DNA of 64,000 bases from Alteromonas macleodii (GTDB lineage: Bacteria > Pseudomonadota > Gammaproteobacteria > Enterobacterales > Alteromonadaceae). The stretch is taken from positions 2,128,333 through 2,192,332 of the forward strand of contig NZ_LR812090.1 in NCBI RefSeq assembly GCF_903772925.1, read 5' to 3'. The position numbers and the translations under genes were made by a program. Positions 9,150 to 19,547 of this stretch are shown in pieces. A model generated the notes under the pieces. It was not told the DNA's origin. It ran no database searches and saw only the letters and a program-made list of their open reading frames with translations. How positions within the stretch are numbered: position 1 is the stretch's first letter; the number at the start of each line of letters is the position of its first letter.

Positions 9150-9285
9150 AAGCCCCTGTTGGTAGATAAAGCTCTGGGTAGATAAATAAACTCGGCAAAA
9201 GGTTTAAAGGCAAGTGATCAATTACCTTATTTCAGCTGTAAATTCTTCTTATAGATAAGCGCTGTAGTTCGAGGAGAACTGACCT

Positions 9286-9382
9286 TTGCCCCAAAAATAA
9301 CGCAACGGCATGTCAGTATTGAAGCAAAGCCGCCCTTAACGCGTGCTCTTACAGCTATTCAGTTGTTATTGTTTTGGGGCAA
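9286..9382. repeat. Long-loop inverted repeat before topoisomerase IB
   Basis: TTGCCCCAAAA (9286-9296) and TTTTGGGGCAA (9372-9382) are perfect arms; similarity extends inward (ATAAC / GTTAT) with a 2-base gap. About 75 bases lie between. It could be a miniature element remnant or a regulatory structure in the topB leader. Confidence 0.6.
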
Positions 9383-9405
9383 GTAGGGGAAAGGAGTAAC
9401 TAAAA

Positions 9406-10452
9406 ATGAAAAGGACTAAAGGCTATTGCAATGTGTATTCAGACGATAGTCACCTGACAATAAAGCGTATCCCTTGCGGAAGTAAACGGTTTTACTATCG
9501 CTATAGCAGTGGCAAGAAAGTAACGGGCGAACGTGTGATTAAACGTATCAAGAAGCTTGTTATTCCCCCAAATTGGCAAAACACTTTTATCAGCCGTGAT
9601 AGTAAGGCAAGTATTCAGGCTGTTGGCTTCGATGAGAAAGGGCGCAAACAATACATTTACCATGACAAATGGCACGAACAGCAGCAAGTCGCAAAGTTCG
9701 AGCGTCTGCTTGCTTTCGGCAACGCCCTTTCTGAATTTCGAGAACACTGCCTTTCCTTGATTTCGCAACCAACTTGGACGCAAGAACGAGCATGTGCGCT
9801 GGTGTGCCTTCTGCTTGATTACACAGGTGCGAGGGTAGGCAATGCTCAATATAGCAAAGAAAATGAAACGTACGGGCTAACAACCTTGCGGCGTAAACAC
9901 GTGCAATTACAGTGTGAGGATAGCGTTGAACTTGCCTACACAGGAAAGCATGGTAAGCCGAGAACCATAAAGGTTAACGATCCCGAACTTGCCTCGCTGA
10001 TTTGCGATTGCGCTCAGCAGCAAGGTTATTGCCTTTTCCGCTATCAGGATAAGAGTAAACACTGGCACGATGTAACCAGTGAAGACGTGAATGCGTTTAT
10101 TCACAAAGAGTTAAGCGAGCAGTTTAGTTGCAAGGACTTTAGAACTTGGGCCTCTAGTCGGTTCGCGTTAACTAACCTTCCTCGCGTCTACGACCAAGTT
10201 AGTAATTCCAGAACCAAAAAATGGGAGAGTACATTGAGCAAGGTTGTCGCCGCAGAACTTGGAAATACGCCCACAGTATGCCGAAAATATTATATTCATC
10301 CGAAGCTATTTACCATTAAAAACGACAAGAAAGCGTGTGAGGTGCTTATAGAAAAGGTGCGTTCACTAAATAACGAAGATTGTACGCAACTAACCCAATT
10401 ATTGCCTGTAGAAAAGCTTCTTTTGGATGTTATTTCAGCTGAGTGTGCGTAA
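9406..10452 (+). CDS. DNA topoisomerase IB (poxvirus type)
   Basis: 348 residues. N-terminal domain contains IPPNWQN and QAVGFDEKGRKQYIYH, typical of bacterial topoisomerase IB. The catalytic domain supplies Arg in TGARVGN (R143), Lys in the beta hairpin YTGKHGKPR (K181), Arg in KDFRTWAS (R246) and the nucleophilic Tyr in CRKYYIHP (Y295/296). It relaxes positive and negative supercoils by 3'-phosphotyrosine nicking. AAGGAG lies about 8 bases upstream of the ATG. Single-gene unit; AT-rich non-coding DNA follows. Confidence 0.93.
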   Translation: MKRTKGYCNVYSDDSHLTIKRIPCGSKRFYYRYSSGKKVTGERVIKRIKKLVIPPNWQNTFISRDSKASIQAVGFDEKGRKQYIYHDKWHEQQQVAKFERLLAFGNALSEFREHCLSLISQPTWTQERACALVCLLLDYTGARVGNAQYSKENETYGLTTLRRKHVQLQCEDSVELAYTGKHGKPRTIKVNDPELASLICDCAQQQGYCLFRYQDKSKHWHDVTSEDVNAFIHKELSEQFSCKDFRTWASSRFALTNLPRVYDQVSNSRTKKWESTLSKVVAAELGNTPTVCRKYYIHPKLFTIKNDKKACEVLIEKVRSLNNEDCTQLTQLLPVEKLLLDVISAECA

Positions 10453-10820
10453 CAAAGCATTTTTGATGAAAATGTTTTAGCTGATAGTAAAGTTGTGCTT
10501 TTTCTATGCTTTAAGCGCTAAGTTAAATTGTTCCATGAATGGCTGTTATTTTTTAAAGTATTGAAAATTAAGGTTTAATATTAATTGTGTTTCATTAAAG
10601 TGTCGTGAAACATGTTTGGTGGTAAATTAAACATCAATGCTGTTTAAATTAAGTTGTTTAAAAATTAAACTTGAAATTTTTTGTCAAATCCTTATATTGT
10701 TAGAGCTCTAATGATTATTGTTCGATTTAATTATTTGCATCGACGTGTGTTGTAGCAAGTGTTCAGAACGGTTAATCATTTACGAGTTTTCGAAGAGCAA
10801 TAGAGGAAATAACTAACGTT
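10453..10820. other. AT-rich non-coding region upstream of putP
   Basis: No ORF of note. Contains the candidate putP promoter listed separately. Confidence 0.6.
10671..10698 (+). promoter_or_regulatory. Candidate sigma-70 promoter of putP-proBA
   Basis: TTGAAA (10671-10676), 16-base spacer, TATATT (10693-10698). It is about 120 bases before putP, leaving room for a leader. Not proven; the whole region is AT-rich. Confidence 0.4.
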
Positions 10821-12335
10821 ATGCCAATGGAAAGTTACCTATCACTAGCCGTTTATTTTATAGCGATGTTGGGGATAGGGTTGTTTGCTTACCGACAATC
10901 TACCAGTGATATTTCTGGTTATATATTAGGAGGGCGACAAGTAAGCCCTCAAGTTACCGCACTGTCCGCGGGTGCATCCGACATGTCAGGTTGGATGTTA
11001 ATGGGTCTTCCCGGCGCTATGTACTTAACCGGCTTTGACGCGGTATACATCGCGATAGGCTTGGTTGCAGGTGCGTTAGCTAACTATTTATTAGTAGCGC
11101 CTAAACTTCGTGTATATACCGAAGTGGCAAACGACTCACTTACTGTGCCTGAATTCTTTGCCAAGCGCTTCAATAAGCCAAATTCAAGCTTGCGAATCGT
11201 TTCGGCGGTAATCATTGTGCTGTTCTTTACACTTTATACATCTGCAGGGTTAGTAGCAGGCGGTAAGCTGTTTGAAAGTGCATTTTCGGTCGATTACCAA
11301 CTAGGCTTGTTTATCACCCTAGGTGTTGTGGTGTCTTACACACTGTTGGGCGGGTTCTTAGCAGTCAGCCTTACAGACTTTGTGCAAGGTTGCATTATGT
11401 TTGTGGCTTTGGTCTTGGTTCCAATTGTTGCATTTACCGAGTTTGATAGCGTTTCGCAAATGACGAGCGCCGCTTATCAATCTGTTCCGAATTTTTCAGA
11501 ATCGTTAGAGACACTAACGATAGTCGGTTTGCTTTCAAGTTTGGGTTGGGGCTTAGGTTATTTCGGTCAGCCGCACATTATTGTGCGATTTATGGCAATT
11601 CGCTCTGTTAAGGCTATTGGAACAGCACGAAATATTGGTATGTCTTGGATGACAGTGACAATTATTGGTGCATTAGCTACAGGCTTTGTAGGCATTGCTT
11701 ATGCTAACCAGTTTGGCCTTGCAGTCGACGATCCAGAGACTATATTTATTATCTTCTCGCAATTGCTTTTCCATCCACTAATTAGTGGATTTTTGATGGC
11801 AGCAATTTTAGCGGCCATCATGAGTACAATTTCGTCGCAGTTATTAGTTAGCGCAAGTTCGTTAACAGAAGATATTTACCGTGTACTGGTAAATAAAAAG
11901 TCGCCAGAAAAATCGTTAAGTGAAAAGCAAACGGTAACAATTGGGCGATATGGTGTAGCAGGTGTGGCTGTAGTTGCATTACTGTTAGCCATGGATGCGT
12001 CGAATACAATTTTGTCTTTAGTAAGTAACGCTTGGGCTGGTTTTGGCGCCGCATTTGGTCCGTTAGTACTGTTTTGTCTGTATAAAAAGGACCTGACAGC
12101 GAAAGCGGCAATGACGGGCATGATAAGTGGTGCGGTAACCGTACTGTTTTGGATTTATGCGCCCGTTTTAGCTGACGGTAAAACGTTAAGCAGCGTTATT
12201 TATGAAATTATTCCAGGGTTTGCGGTAAGTACGTTAACGCTATACATGGTAAGTCGCTTTAGCGAAGACCCATCGTCGAACGTGCAAAAAACGTTTGTGC
12301 AAGCCAGTGAAGAATTAGCGAATCAACAATCTTAA
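10821..12335 (+). CDS. putP: Sodium/proline symporter
   Basis: 504 residues, the E. coli PutP size, with about 13 transmembrane helices. The sodium-site region GASDMSGWMLMGLPGA near 51-66 and GWGLGYFGQPHI near 240 match the PutP branch of the SSS family. Imports proline with Na+, for nutrition or osmoprotection. GAGGAA is 12 bases before the first ATG. It runs straight into proB (16-base gap), so uptake and synthesis of proline appear to be one transcription unit, fitting a marine osmoadaptation role. Confidence 0.94.
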   Translation: MPMESYLSLAVYFIAMLGIGLFAYRQSTSDISGYILGGRQVSPQVTALSAGASDMSGWMLMGLPGAMYLTGFDAVYIAIGLVAGALANYLLVAPKLRVYTEVANDSLTVPEFFAKRFNKPNSSLRIVSAVIIVLFFTLYTSAGLVAGGKLFESAFSVDYQLGLFITLGVVVSYTLLGGFLAVSLTDFVQGCIMFVALVLVPIVAFTEFDSVSQMTSAAYQSVPNFSESLETLTIVGLLSSLGWGLGYFGQPHIIVRFMAIRSVKAIGTARNIGMSWMTVTIIGALATGFVGIAYANQFGLAVDDPETIFIIFSQLLFHPLISGFLMAAILAAIMSTISSQLLVSASSLTEDIYRVLVNKKSPEKSLSEKQTVTIGRYGVAGVAVVALLLAMDASNTILSLVSNAWAGFGAAFGPLVLFCLYKKDLTAKAAMTGMISGAVTVLFWIYAPVLADGKTLSSVIYEIIPGFAVSTLTLYMVSRFSEDPSSNVQKTFVQASEELANQQS

Positions 12336-12351
12336 GGTTAAAAAGTTTATT

Positions 12352-13461
12352 ATGAGTCATCCTAATTGGAAACGCGTAGTCATCAAAGTAGGTAGTGCAC
12401 TAATATCGCCCAACCAGCAAGGTTGTAGCAGTCATTACCTTTTGAGCATTGCGCAATTTATCGTGCGATGCAGAGCCAACGGTACACAAGTTGTACTCGT
12501 GTCTTCTGGTTCTGTCGCAGCGGGCGCGCACCTGTTTCCAGAGCAAGAAAAGTCAGATATAGCGGTAAAGAAAGCCATGGCAGCAGCGGGTCAAACCGAG
12601 ATGATTGCCACATGGGACAGACTGTTTGATTTTCCGTCTGCCCAGATGCTACTTACCCATGCTGACCTAAGAGACAGAGAGCGTTATGTAAGTATTCGTG
12701 AAACCATATTCAGTTTGTTAGACAACAACATTCTGCCTATCGTGAACGAAAACGATACGGTAACTACCGACAAATTGAAGGTTGGCGATAACGATAATTT
12801 ATCGGCCATGGTGGCGTCGGCGGCTGAAGCTGATGCTTTGATCATCTGTTCAGACATTGACGGGTTGTACGACAAAAACCCACATGAACATGACGACGCA
12901 AAACTGCTTAAATCGGTTGATACCATCGATCAGAGCGTTTACGACATGGCTGGTGGTGCGGTTAAAGGCGGTGTTGGCACCGGCGGTATGCGCACAAAAA
13001 TTGAAGCGGCCGAGAAAGCTGTTTCGCATGGTATAGATACATATATTATTAACGGCTTTACTGAGCTGTCGTTTAATATGCTGCTAGCAGGCGAAAACCC
13101 GGGCACGCATTTCAAACCTCACGCTAAGCCAATGCAAGAGAATGTGCATTGGATGCGTCATACGTCAAATGCGCAAGGTGAGGTGATAGTAGAAGGGGAC
13201 TTCGACGACTCTTTACATACTGATGCAGAGCAACTAACAAGTAGCGAAATTATAGACGTGAAAGGTGAGTTCTCGGTTGGCGATACCATATTGGTACGTA
13301 AAGAAGACGGCACTAAATTGGTGAAAGCCAAGTCGAACTACAGTAGCTGTTTATTGAATTTTATTGCGAATCAGGAAAGTGACGAATTTGCCCACGAGTT
13401 TGAAGAAAAAACAGGGCCAATTATTTCTGATCAGCACATAGCAAATCTGGAGAAAGAATGA
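12352..13461 (+). CDS. proB: Glutamate 5-kinase
   Basis: 369 residues. Amino-acid kinase fold with VVIKVGSALIS at the N-terminus, NENDTVTTDKLKVGDNDNLSA near 130 and GTGGMRTKIEAAEKAV near 205, followed by a C-terminal PUA domain (about 270-360). It phosphorylates glutamate to glutamyl-5-phosphate, the first step of proline synthesis, usually feedback-inhibited by proline. Its stop overlaps the proA start by ATGA, indicating translational coupling. Confidence 0.96.
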   Translation: MSHPNWKRVVIKVGSALISPNQQGCSSHYLLSIAQFIVRCRANGTQVVLVSSGSVAAGAHLFPEQEKSDIAVKKAMAAAGQTEMIATWDRLFDFPSAQMLLTHADLRDRERYVSIRETIFSLLDNNILPIVNENDTVTTDKLKVGDNDNLSAMVASAAEADALIICSDIDGLYDKNPHEHDDAKLLKSVDTIDQSVYDMAGGAVKGGVGTGGMRTKIEAAEKAVSHGIDTYIINGFTELSFNMLLAGENPGTHFKPHAKPMQENVHWMRHTSNAQGEVIVEGDFDDSLHTDAEQLTSSEIIDVKGEFSVGDTILVRKEDGTKLVKAKSNYSSCLLNFIANQESDEFAHEFEEKTGPIISDQHIANLEKE

Positions 13462-14705
13462 GTATTATTACAGAGTTAGCACAACAGGCGAAAAAAGCTG
13501 CACGTACACTGGCAATTTTAAGTGAGAGCCAGAAAAACGCGGTGTTAACTGATATGGCCGCGGCAATTCGTGCCAATAAAAGCAAAATTATTGAAGTGAA
13601 CGAAAAGGAAGTTGCGCGCGCTAAAGAAAATAATCTAGATGCAGCCATGATAGACCGTTTAATCCTTAACGATGAGCGCATTGAATCAATGGCTGAAGGC
13701 ATTGAGGTTATTGTTGAGCTTGACGATCCGGTAGGCAAAGAGCGTGTTATTGGTACGCGTCCTAACGGAATTGAAATTAAGAAAATGCGTATACCGCTTG
13801 GCGTTGTGTGCATGATTTATGAAGCACGACCTAATGTTACTGCCGACGCGGGCGCGCTGTGTTTTAAATCGGGCAATGCCGTAATTTTACGTGGTGGTAA
13901 AGAAGCCCTTGATACAAGTTTGGCGATTGCTGAACTTATGCAAGACGTGCTTGAGAAGCATGACTTGCCTAAAGCGCTAGTTACCGTTGTGCCAAACCCA
14001 GATCGCGCGTTAATGCAAGAGCTGATGGAACAACGCGACTACATTGATGTTATTATTCCACGTGGCGGTGAAGGGCTTATCAACTACGTAACCGATAACG
14101 CTAAGGTTCCGGTTATTCAGCACTTTAAAGGTGTGTGTCACCTTTATGTAGATAAAGATGCTGATTTAGATAAAGCCATGGCTATACTTCTAAACGGTAA
14201 AACCCAGCGTACTGGCGTGTGTAATGCGCTTGAAGGTTTGGTTGTACACCAAGCCGTTGCGGGTGACTTTCTACCTAAAGTGGCCGATGCCTTTAAAGAA
14301 AAAGGTGTAACGGTTCACGTAAACGAAAAAGGTAGCCAATATTTTGATGGCGCAGACGTAATTGCAGAAGACGCATACGGCGAAGAGTACCTTGGTTTAG
14401 AAATCGCAATTCGCGTAGTTGATGACTTCGAAGGTGCAGTAGATCATATTGCGCAGTTCGGTAGTAACCACACCGAAGTTATTGTGACCGAAGATGCTGA
14501 GAAAGGTAAGCTGTTCCAGCGCGCAGTAGATGCAAGTGTGGTAATGGTTAATGCCTCTTCACGCTTCTCTGACGGCAGTCAGCTAGGTCTTGGCGCAGAA
14601 ATTGGTATTGCGACAACTAAGCTACATGCTTACGGTCCAATGGGCTTAGAGTCGTTGACTTCAGAGAAATACCTGGTGAACGGTGAAGGCCAAATTCGCG
14701 ACTAA
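13458..14705 (+). CDS. proA: Glutamate-5-semialdehyde dehydrogenase
   Basis: 415 residues, typical ProA length. Aldehyde-dehydrogenase fold with MIYEARPNVTADAGALC near 116 and the active-site Cys in QRTGVCNALE near 255; VNASSRFSDGSQLGLGAEIG near the C-terminus is a ProA signature. Reduces glutamyl phosphate to the semialdehyde with NADPH. Overlaps proB by four bases and is followed by a terminator, closing the putP-proB-proA unit. Confidence 0.96.
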   Translation: MSIITELAQQAKKAARTLAILSESQKNAVLTDMAAAIRANKSKIIEVNEKEVARAKENNLDAAMIDRLILNDERIESMAEGIEVIVELDDPVGKERVIGTRPNGIEIKKMRIPLGVVCMIYEARPNVTADAGALCFKSGNAVILRGGKEALDTSLAIAELMQDVLEKHDLPKALVTVVPNPDRALMQELMEQRDYIDVIIPRGGEGLINYVTDNAKVPVIQHFKGVCHLYVDKDADLDKAMAILLNGKTQRTGVCNALEGLVVHQAVAGDFLPKVADAFKEKGVTVHVNEKGSQYFDGADVIAEDAYGEEYLGLEIAIRVVDDFEGAVDHIAQFGSNHTEVIVTEDAEKGKLFQRAVDASVVMVNASSRFSDGSQLGLGAEIGIATTKLHAYGPMGLESLTSEKYLVNGEGQIRD

Positions 14706-14761
14706 AAAATAGTTGTTGCAACTGGTCGGCATTGTGCCGCAGGTTTACATGCTTCATAATG

Positions 14762-14795
14762 AAAAGCGCTGGCATTCGTCGGCGCTTTTTTATTT
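14762..14795 (+). terminator. Terminator of the putP-proBA unit
   Basis: AAAAGCGC (14762-14769) pairs with GCGCTTTT (14782-14789), then T-rich sequence. The mscS-like ATG lies 42 bases later. Confidence 0.8.
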
Positions 14796-14836
14796 TTATT
14801 CAAAGATTTACCCTCGCCAGTACAGTCGGAGCATAC

Positions 14837-15787
14837 ATGGAGATTGTGATAGACCCCACGCAGTTATGGAATCAGCTTATTGCGTTTGCCAATGAGTATA
14901 AACTGCTGACATCACTACTACTTTTAATTGTATTGCACTTCTCTAAAAAAGGTGTGCTGTTGCTGATAAGGCGCATCAGTTCTCAGCGCGGGGAAGATAG
15001 AAGAAACCAGATTAATATTTTAGAGCAGTTAGGTAACGCTTTTATCATCATTGTGTTGATGATGGTGTGGAGCTCTGAAATACAAACACTCGCTATATCT
15101 ATTGCCGCATTTATGGTTGCCATAGTGCTAGCCACCCGAGAATTTATTCAATGCTTTATGGGCTTCATTTACTACCTTGGCGCAAGGCCATTCAGGGTAG
15201 GGGACTGGATCCAAATGAATAATATTATTGGTGAAGTAGTAGAAATGGACTGGGCAAAAACTGCGCTTTTAGAAGTTGACCCAGAAAGCTTTAACTACAC
15301 GGGTAAACACGTTTACGTACCTAACAGCCAGCTAGTTACTCAAACCGTGCGTAACCTTAACTTTATGCGCCGCTACCGTTTGCATTCGTTTGAAATTGTT
15401 AACGAGCCTACGGTAAATGCCTATAGCTTGTTACCTGCTTTTCACGCCCGCGCTCAAGCCCATTGTGAATACTTTCGAGACGTTGCAGAACGCTATAAAG
15501 GTTTAATCGAACGTCATTTAGAACAAGAGTTTATTCGTATAGACCCAGAAGTCGAGATTAAAACAAATGAACTTGCAAAGGTTGTTGTAAAGGTTAGTTT
15601 ATTCTGCCCAACCATTGAAGCCCATGAGTTAGAACACAAAATGTGCTCCGATTGGTTAAGCCTGTGGTTTAGAGCGCAAAAAGAAGAGCAAGCTATGCTA
15701 ATGCAACAGCAAAGCGAGAATAACAACGCCAACCTTCAAGCGTCGGCTACAACAGAACAGCAAACAACAACGAGCACTGGGCTGTAA
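14837..15787 (+). CDS. MscS family mechanosensitive ion channel protein
   Basis: 316 residues. Two to three N-terminal membrane helices (about 20-110), then the MscS beta domain with YLGARPFRVGDWIQMNNIIG near 115-134 and VYVPNSQLVTQTVRN near 160, a C-terminal alpha/beta domain, and a low-complexity Gln/Asn/Thr tail. GGAG lies 5 bases before this ATG; longer in-frame starts overlap the upstream terminator. The family releases solutes under hypo-osmotic shock; its place next to proline uptake and synthesis genes suits osmoregulation, though a separate promoter is needed. Confidence 0.86.
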   Translation: MEIVIDPTQLWNQLIAFANEYKLLTSLLLLIVLHFSKKGVLLLIRRISSQRGEDRRNQINILEQLGNAFIIIVLMMVWSSEIQTLAISIAAFMVAIVLATREFIQCFMGFIYYLGARPFRVGDWIQMNNIIGEVVEMDWAKTALLEVDPESFNYTGKHVYVPNSQLVTQTVRNLNFMRRYRLHSFEIVNEPTVNAYSLLPAFHARAQAHCEYFRDVAERYKGLIERHLEQEFIRIDPEVEIKTNELAKVVVKVSLFCPTIEAHELEHKMCSDWLSLWFRAQKEEQAMLMQQQSENNNANLQASATTEQQTTTSTGL

Positions 15788-15849
15788 AATTCTATCAACG
15801 GGCGACCTGTTTTTTAAGTTACTGGTCGCTCACTGCTTTTTGTTGCCAT

Positions 15850-16404
15850 TTATTCGTTACACGTCCATTCCCGCTGATGGGAAAAATGCCCTTCTAAAAA
15901 TGCCATCTGATCTGCCAGTATGCGTCTGTTCATTAAATAAAAGCGCTCGTAAACATTGGGCCTAAACGGCACAGCGAGTAAAGGCATATTCGCTTCTTCA
16001 GGTGTTTTAGCGGCTTTAGCATGATTACATCGCTGACAAGCGGTGGCTACATTCGTCCAGATATCTTTTCCGCCACGAGAACGGGGAATGATATGGTCTC
16101 GGGTAAGTTGCTTAGGCGTAAACTTATTGCCGCAATACATGCACAAATAGCTATCGCGCCTAAATAGATAGCGGTTGGAAAGGGCAACTTTGCCAGATAA
16201 ATCTGTTACCTTGCCGTCGCAAGCGATAATACTTGATAGGGTAAGTTCGCTTTGCAGCCCTTCGTGATTCCAGCCACCTTTAAGGGTTATAGCATCACTG
16301 CCTAGCTCGTATAGCACCTTGTCCTGACTGTAAAGCTTTGCGGCTTGTTCAACATCTATCCACTCTTGTGGCATGCCTGCTTTATTAAGTCGAAGTACCA
16401 ACAT
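15850..16404 (-). CDS. HNH endonuclease domain protein
   Basis: 184 residues. Zinc-binding CMYCGNKF and CQRCNHAK flank the HNH core LTRDHIIPRSRGGKDIWTN at about 105-123. AAGGAG is 7 bases before the ATG. This stand-alone HNH protein is common in gammaproteobacterial chromosomes outside mobile elements; its substrate is not known. It is divergent from pnp across 354 bases. Confidence 0.85.
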   Translation of the reverse strand: MLVLRLNKAGMPQEWIDVEQAAKLYSQDKVLYELGSDAITLKGGWNHEGLQSELTLSSIIACDGKVTDLSGKVALSNRYLFRRDSYLCMYCGNKFTPKQLTRDHIIPRSRGGKDIWTNVATACQRCNHAKAAKTPEEANMPLLAVPFRPNVYERFYLMNRRILADQMAFLEGHFSHQREWTCNE

Positions 16405-16758
16405 GGTTATCTCCTTAGCACACTAATATTAGACGTTCTTGTTATGAATAATCTTTATTGCCCGTATCTTTATTGCCAGTATATGGCTCATAGCATTACC
16501 TACGGGTTATTACCTTGTTCGCATTTTGTTCTAGCATACGCTGTTTTGTGTCAGTATGATGAAAATATAGTCAATAATTGAAATTTCACAGATATTTCAT
16601 ATAGTCATGGTGCTATAGGTGATAGCGATTTTTCGCAAATTCACTAAATAAATTCCACGCGGGGCTGTATTTGGCAATGGCATTACAGCTACTTCAAAGC
16701 TATACTATGCGCCGCGTTTAAAAGCGATAAAATAAAGATTGAAATTAAAGGACAAATA
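16405..16758. other. Divergent regulatory region between HNH gene and pnp
   Basis: No supported gene. rpsO, which precedes pnp in enterobacteria, is not here. TATACT at 16701-16706 is a possible -10 box for pnp without a clear -35. A short hairpin (GCTGTA 16665-16670 / TACAGC 16684-16689) lies in the presumptive leader. Confidence 0.5.
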
Positions 16759-18870
16759 GTGACTCCTATTACTAAATCATTTCAGTATGGACAGCATACT
16801 GTAACTCTAGAGACGGGTGTAATTGCTCGTCAGGCGACAGCTGCGGTTCTTGCGAGCATGGACGACACGTCTGTACTGGTAACAGTAGTTGGTAAAAAAG
16901 AAGCCAAACCAGATCAAGACTTCTTCCCTCTAACAGTAAACTACCAAGAAAAAGCATATGCTGCGGGTAAAATCCCAGGTGGTTTCTTCAAGCGTGAAGG
17001 TCGTCCATCTGAAGGCGAAACATTGACTGCGCGTCTTATCGACCGCCCAATTCGCCCATTATTCCCAGAAGGCTTCAAGAACGAAGTACAAGTTGTTGTT
17101 ACTGTAATGTCTGCTAACCCAGATATCCCTACAGACATCATCTCTATGATTGGTACTTCTGCAGCGCTTGCTATCTCAGGTATTCCTTTCAACGGCCCAA
17201 TTGGTGCGGCTCGTGTTGGTTATAGCAACGGCGAATACATTCTAAATACACGCACAGAAGAGCAAGCTGACAGCCAGCTTGACCTTGTTGTTGCGGGTAC
17301 TGAAGGTGCAGTACTCATGGTTGAATCAGAAGCTGACGTGCTTTCTGAAGATACTATGCTAGGTGCGGTAATGTTCGGTCACGAGCAACTACAAACTGTA
17401 GTTAACGCGGTTAACGAATTCGCTGCTGAAGTTGGCACTGAGAAGTGGGACTGGGCACCAGAAGCAGAAAACACTGCACTTAAAGACAAAGTTAAAGCAC
17501 TAGCTGAAGCTGAAATGACAGCTGCTTACCAGATTTCTGACAAGTTAGAGCGTAAAGACGCAGTAACTGCAGCAACTGAAAAAGCACTAGAAGCTATCCT
17601 TGCTGAAGACGAAGAACAAGACAAGAAAGAAGTACTAGACCTTCTTCACGATCTTGAGTCTGACGTAGTACGTTCACGCATCCTTTCTGGCGCGCCACGT
17701 ATCGACGGTCGTGAGCCTGCAATGATTCGTGCTCTAGACGTAGCAACAGGCATTCTTCCTCGTACTCACGGTTCTGCACTATTTACCCGTGGTGAAACGC
17801 AGGCAATTGTTGCTGCTACTTTAGGTACAGAGCGTGACGCACAGATGATTGACGAGCTTCAAGGTAAGCGCGACAGCCGTTTCATGCTTCACTACAACTT
17901 CCCTCCATACTGTGTTGGTGAAACCGGTATGATTGGTTCGCCTAAGCGTCGTGAAATTGGTCACGGTCGTCTAGCGAAGCGTGGTATTCAAGCAGTAATG
18001 CCAAGTGAAGAAGAATTCCCGTACGTAGTACGTGTGGTTTCTGAAATCACAGAATCAAACGGTTCATCTTCAATGGCGTCGGTATGTGGTACTTCACTAG
18101 CGCTTATGGATGCAGGTGTTCCAATTAAAGCGTCTGTTGCGGGTATCGCAATGGGCCTAGTTAAGAGTGACGACAACTTTGTTGTACTTTCAGACATCCT
18201 TGGTGACGAAGATCACCTTGGCGACATGGACTTTAAAGTAGCGGGTACTACCGACGGTATTACTGCACTTCAAATGGACATTAAGATTGAAGGTATTACT
18301 AAAGAAATCATGCAAATTGCGCTTAAACAAGCAAAAGAAGCACGTTTGCACATTCTTAACGTAATGGACGAAGCAATTGGCGGTCACCGTGAAGAGCTAA
18401 GTGAATTTGCTCCACGCATTTACACAATGAAGATTGACCAAGACAAGATTCGTGACGTTATCGGTAAAGGCGGCGCAATGATCCGTCAAATTACTGAAGA
18501 GTCTGACACTAACATCGAGATTGAAGACGACGGTACTATCAAAATCTTCGCTACAGAGCGTGCGAAAGCAGACATCGCTATTGGCAAGATTGAGCAAGTA
18601 ACGGCTGAAATTGAAGTTGGTAAGACTTACAACGGTAAGATTACACGTATTGTAGACTTCGGTGCGTTCGTAGAAGTACTTCCAGGTAAAGAAGGTCTTG
18701 TTCACATTTCACAAATCGCTCACGAGCGTGTGAACAAGGTTACTGACTACCTTAAAGAAGGTGAAATGGTTGACGTTAAGGTTATGGAAATCGACCGCCA
18801 AAACCGTGTACGCCTAAGCATTAAAGAGCTTCTAGAAAAGCCTGCGCCTAAGTCTGACGACGCAGAGTAA
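16759..18870 (+). CDS. pnp: Polyribonucleotide nucleotidyltransferase (PNPase)
   Basis: 703 residues. Two RNase PH domains, the second with [21 protein letters not shown], then a KH domain ([16 protein letters not shown] near 560) and an S1 domain ([19 protein letters not shown] near 630). Degrades RNA 3' to 5' by phosphorolysis and is the exonuclease of the degradosome. The start is GTG, with AAAGGAC 6 bases upstream. Codon use is strongly biased in the pattern of a highly expressed gene. A terminator follows directly. Confidence 0.97.
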   Translation: MTPITKSFQYGQHTVTLETGVIARQATAAVLASMDDTSVLVTVVGKKEAKPDQDFFPLTVNYQEKAYAAGKIPGGFFKREGRPSEGETLTARLIDRPIRPLFPEGFKNEVQVVVTVMSANPDIPTDIISMIGTSAALAISGIPFNGPIGAARVGYSNGEYILNTRTEEQADSQLDLVVAGTEGAVLMVESEADVLSEDTMLGAVMFGHEQLQTVVNAVNEFAAEVGTEKWDWAPEAENTALKDKVKALAEAEMTAAYQISDKLERKDAVTAATEKALEAILAEDEEQDKKEVLDLLHDLESDVVRSRILSGAPRIDGREPAMIRALDVATGILPRTHGSALFTRGETQAIVAATLGTERDAQMIDELQGKRDSRFMLHYNFPPYCVGETGMIGSPKRREIGHGRLAKRGIQAVMPSEEEFPYVVRVVSEITESNGSSSMASVCGTSLALMDAGVPIKASVAGIAMGLVKSDDNFVVLSDILGDEDHLGDMDFKVAGTTDGITALQMDIKIEGITKEIMQIALKQAKEARLHILNVMDEAIGGHREELSEFAPRIYTMKIDQDKIRDVIGKGGAMIRQITEESDTNIEIEDDGTIKIFATERAKADIAIGKIEQVTAEIEVGKTYNGKITRIVDFGAFVEVLPGKEGLVHISQIAHERVNKVTDYLKEGEMVDVKVMEIDRQNRVRLSIKELLEKPAPKSDDAE

Positions 18871-18910
18871 TGCCGATTAGGTTTTAAACCTAGTTAGCCG
18901 TATATAAGTA

Positions 18911-18936
18911 AAAAGGGAGCTTGGCTCCCTTTTTTC
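18911..18936 (+). terminator. Terminator of pnp
   Basis: AGGGAGC (18914-18920), TTG loop, GCTCCCT (18924-18930), then six Ts. Confidence 0.88.
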
Positions 18937-19031
18937 GTTTTGGGTTTTAAAAGCCGTAACGGGTTGGGTTTTACTTTTTAACCCTCACATCCAACCTATA
19001 ACGAAAAGCGCTTTTTTAGAGGTATTAGATA

Positions 19032-19325
19032 ATGGATAAGCAAACGCAAACCGAAATAGAAGCAGCAGTATTCCGCCGCTTAGTAGAACACTTAGACGCA
19101 AACAAAGACGTGCAGAACATCGACCTAATGATTTTGGCGGATTTCTGCCGCAACTGCTTGGCGAAATGGTATTCGGCAGCTGCAAGCGAGCAGGGCGCTG
19201 ATATCGACTACGAAGCCGCACGCGAAGTAGTATACAAAATGCCGTATTCAGAGTGGAAAGAGAAGCATCAGCTTCCTGCCACTGACGAGCAGCTGGAGAA
19301 ATTGGCTGCTAGGCAGGGGAAGTAG
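19032..19325 (+). CDS. DUF1244 family protein
   Basis: 97 residues, soluble, matching the DUF1244 pattern: VFRRLVEHLDANKDVQNIDL, then LADFCRNCLAKWY with two conserved Cys, and VVYKMPYSEWKEKHQ. Function is not established. GAGG lies about 10 bases before the ATG. It has its own terminator and is the last core gene before the accessory region. Confidence 0.85.
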   Translation: MDKQTQTEIEAAVFRRLVEHLDANKDVQNIDLMILADFCRNCLAKWYSAAASEQGADIDYEAAREVVYKMPYSEWKEKHQLPATDEQLEKLAARQGK

Positions 19326-19360
19326 TTTTCTTATAAGACGAGATTTGTTTTTGTGTTTTG

Positions 19361-19386
19361 AAAGCCAGCTTATGCTGGCTTTTTTG
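19361..19386 (+). terminator. Terminator of the DUF1244 gene
   Basis: AAAGCCAGC (19361-19369) and GCTGGCTTT (19374-19382) with a TTAT loop and T run. Confidence 0.85.
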
Positions 19387-19547
19387 TTATTGAGATAAAA
19401 GGACAGCACGTTTTTTCTTTATTTTTCTGTTGGTTGTGGGTTATTGTAGTTCTAAAAACACGGACAGGTTCCCGAATGTTGTGTGGATTAGCATGACGGT
19501 TTAGGAACGATTAGACTGTTAAACCTCATCAGTTGGAATTAGGGATA

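Larger units (their letters stand above)
8740..9405. other. Long intergenic stretch with one possible small ORF and an inverted repeat
   Basis: Holds the promoter region of the minus-strand membrane gene, a 36-codon ORF (9039-9149) and a long inverted repeat (9286-9382). Nothing else supported. Confidence 0.6.
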
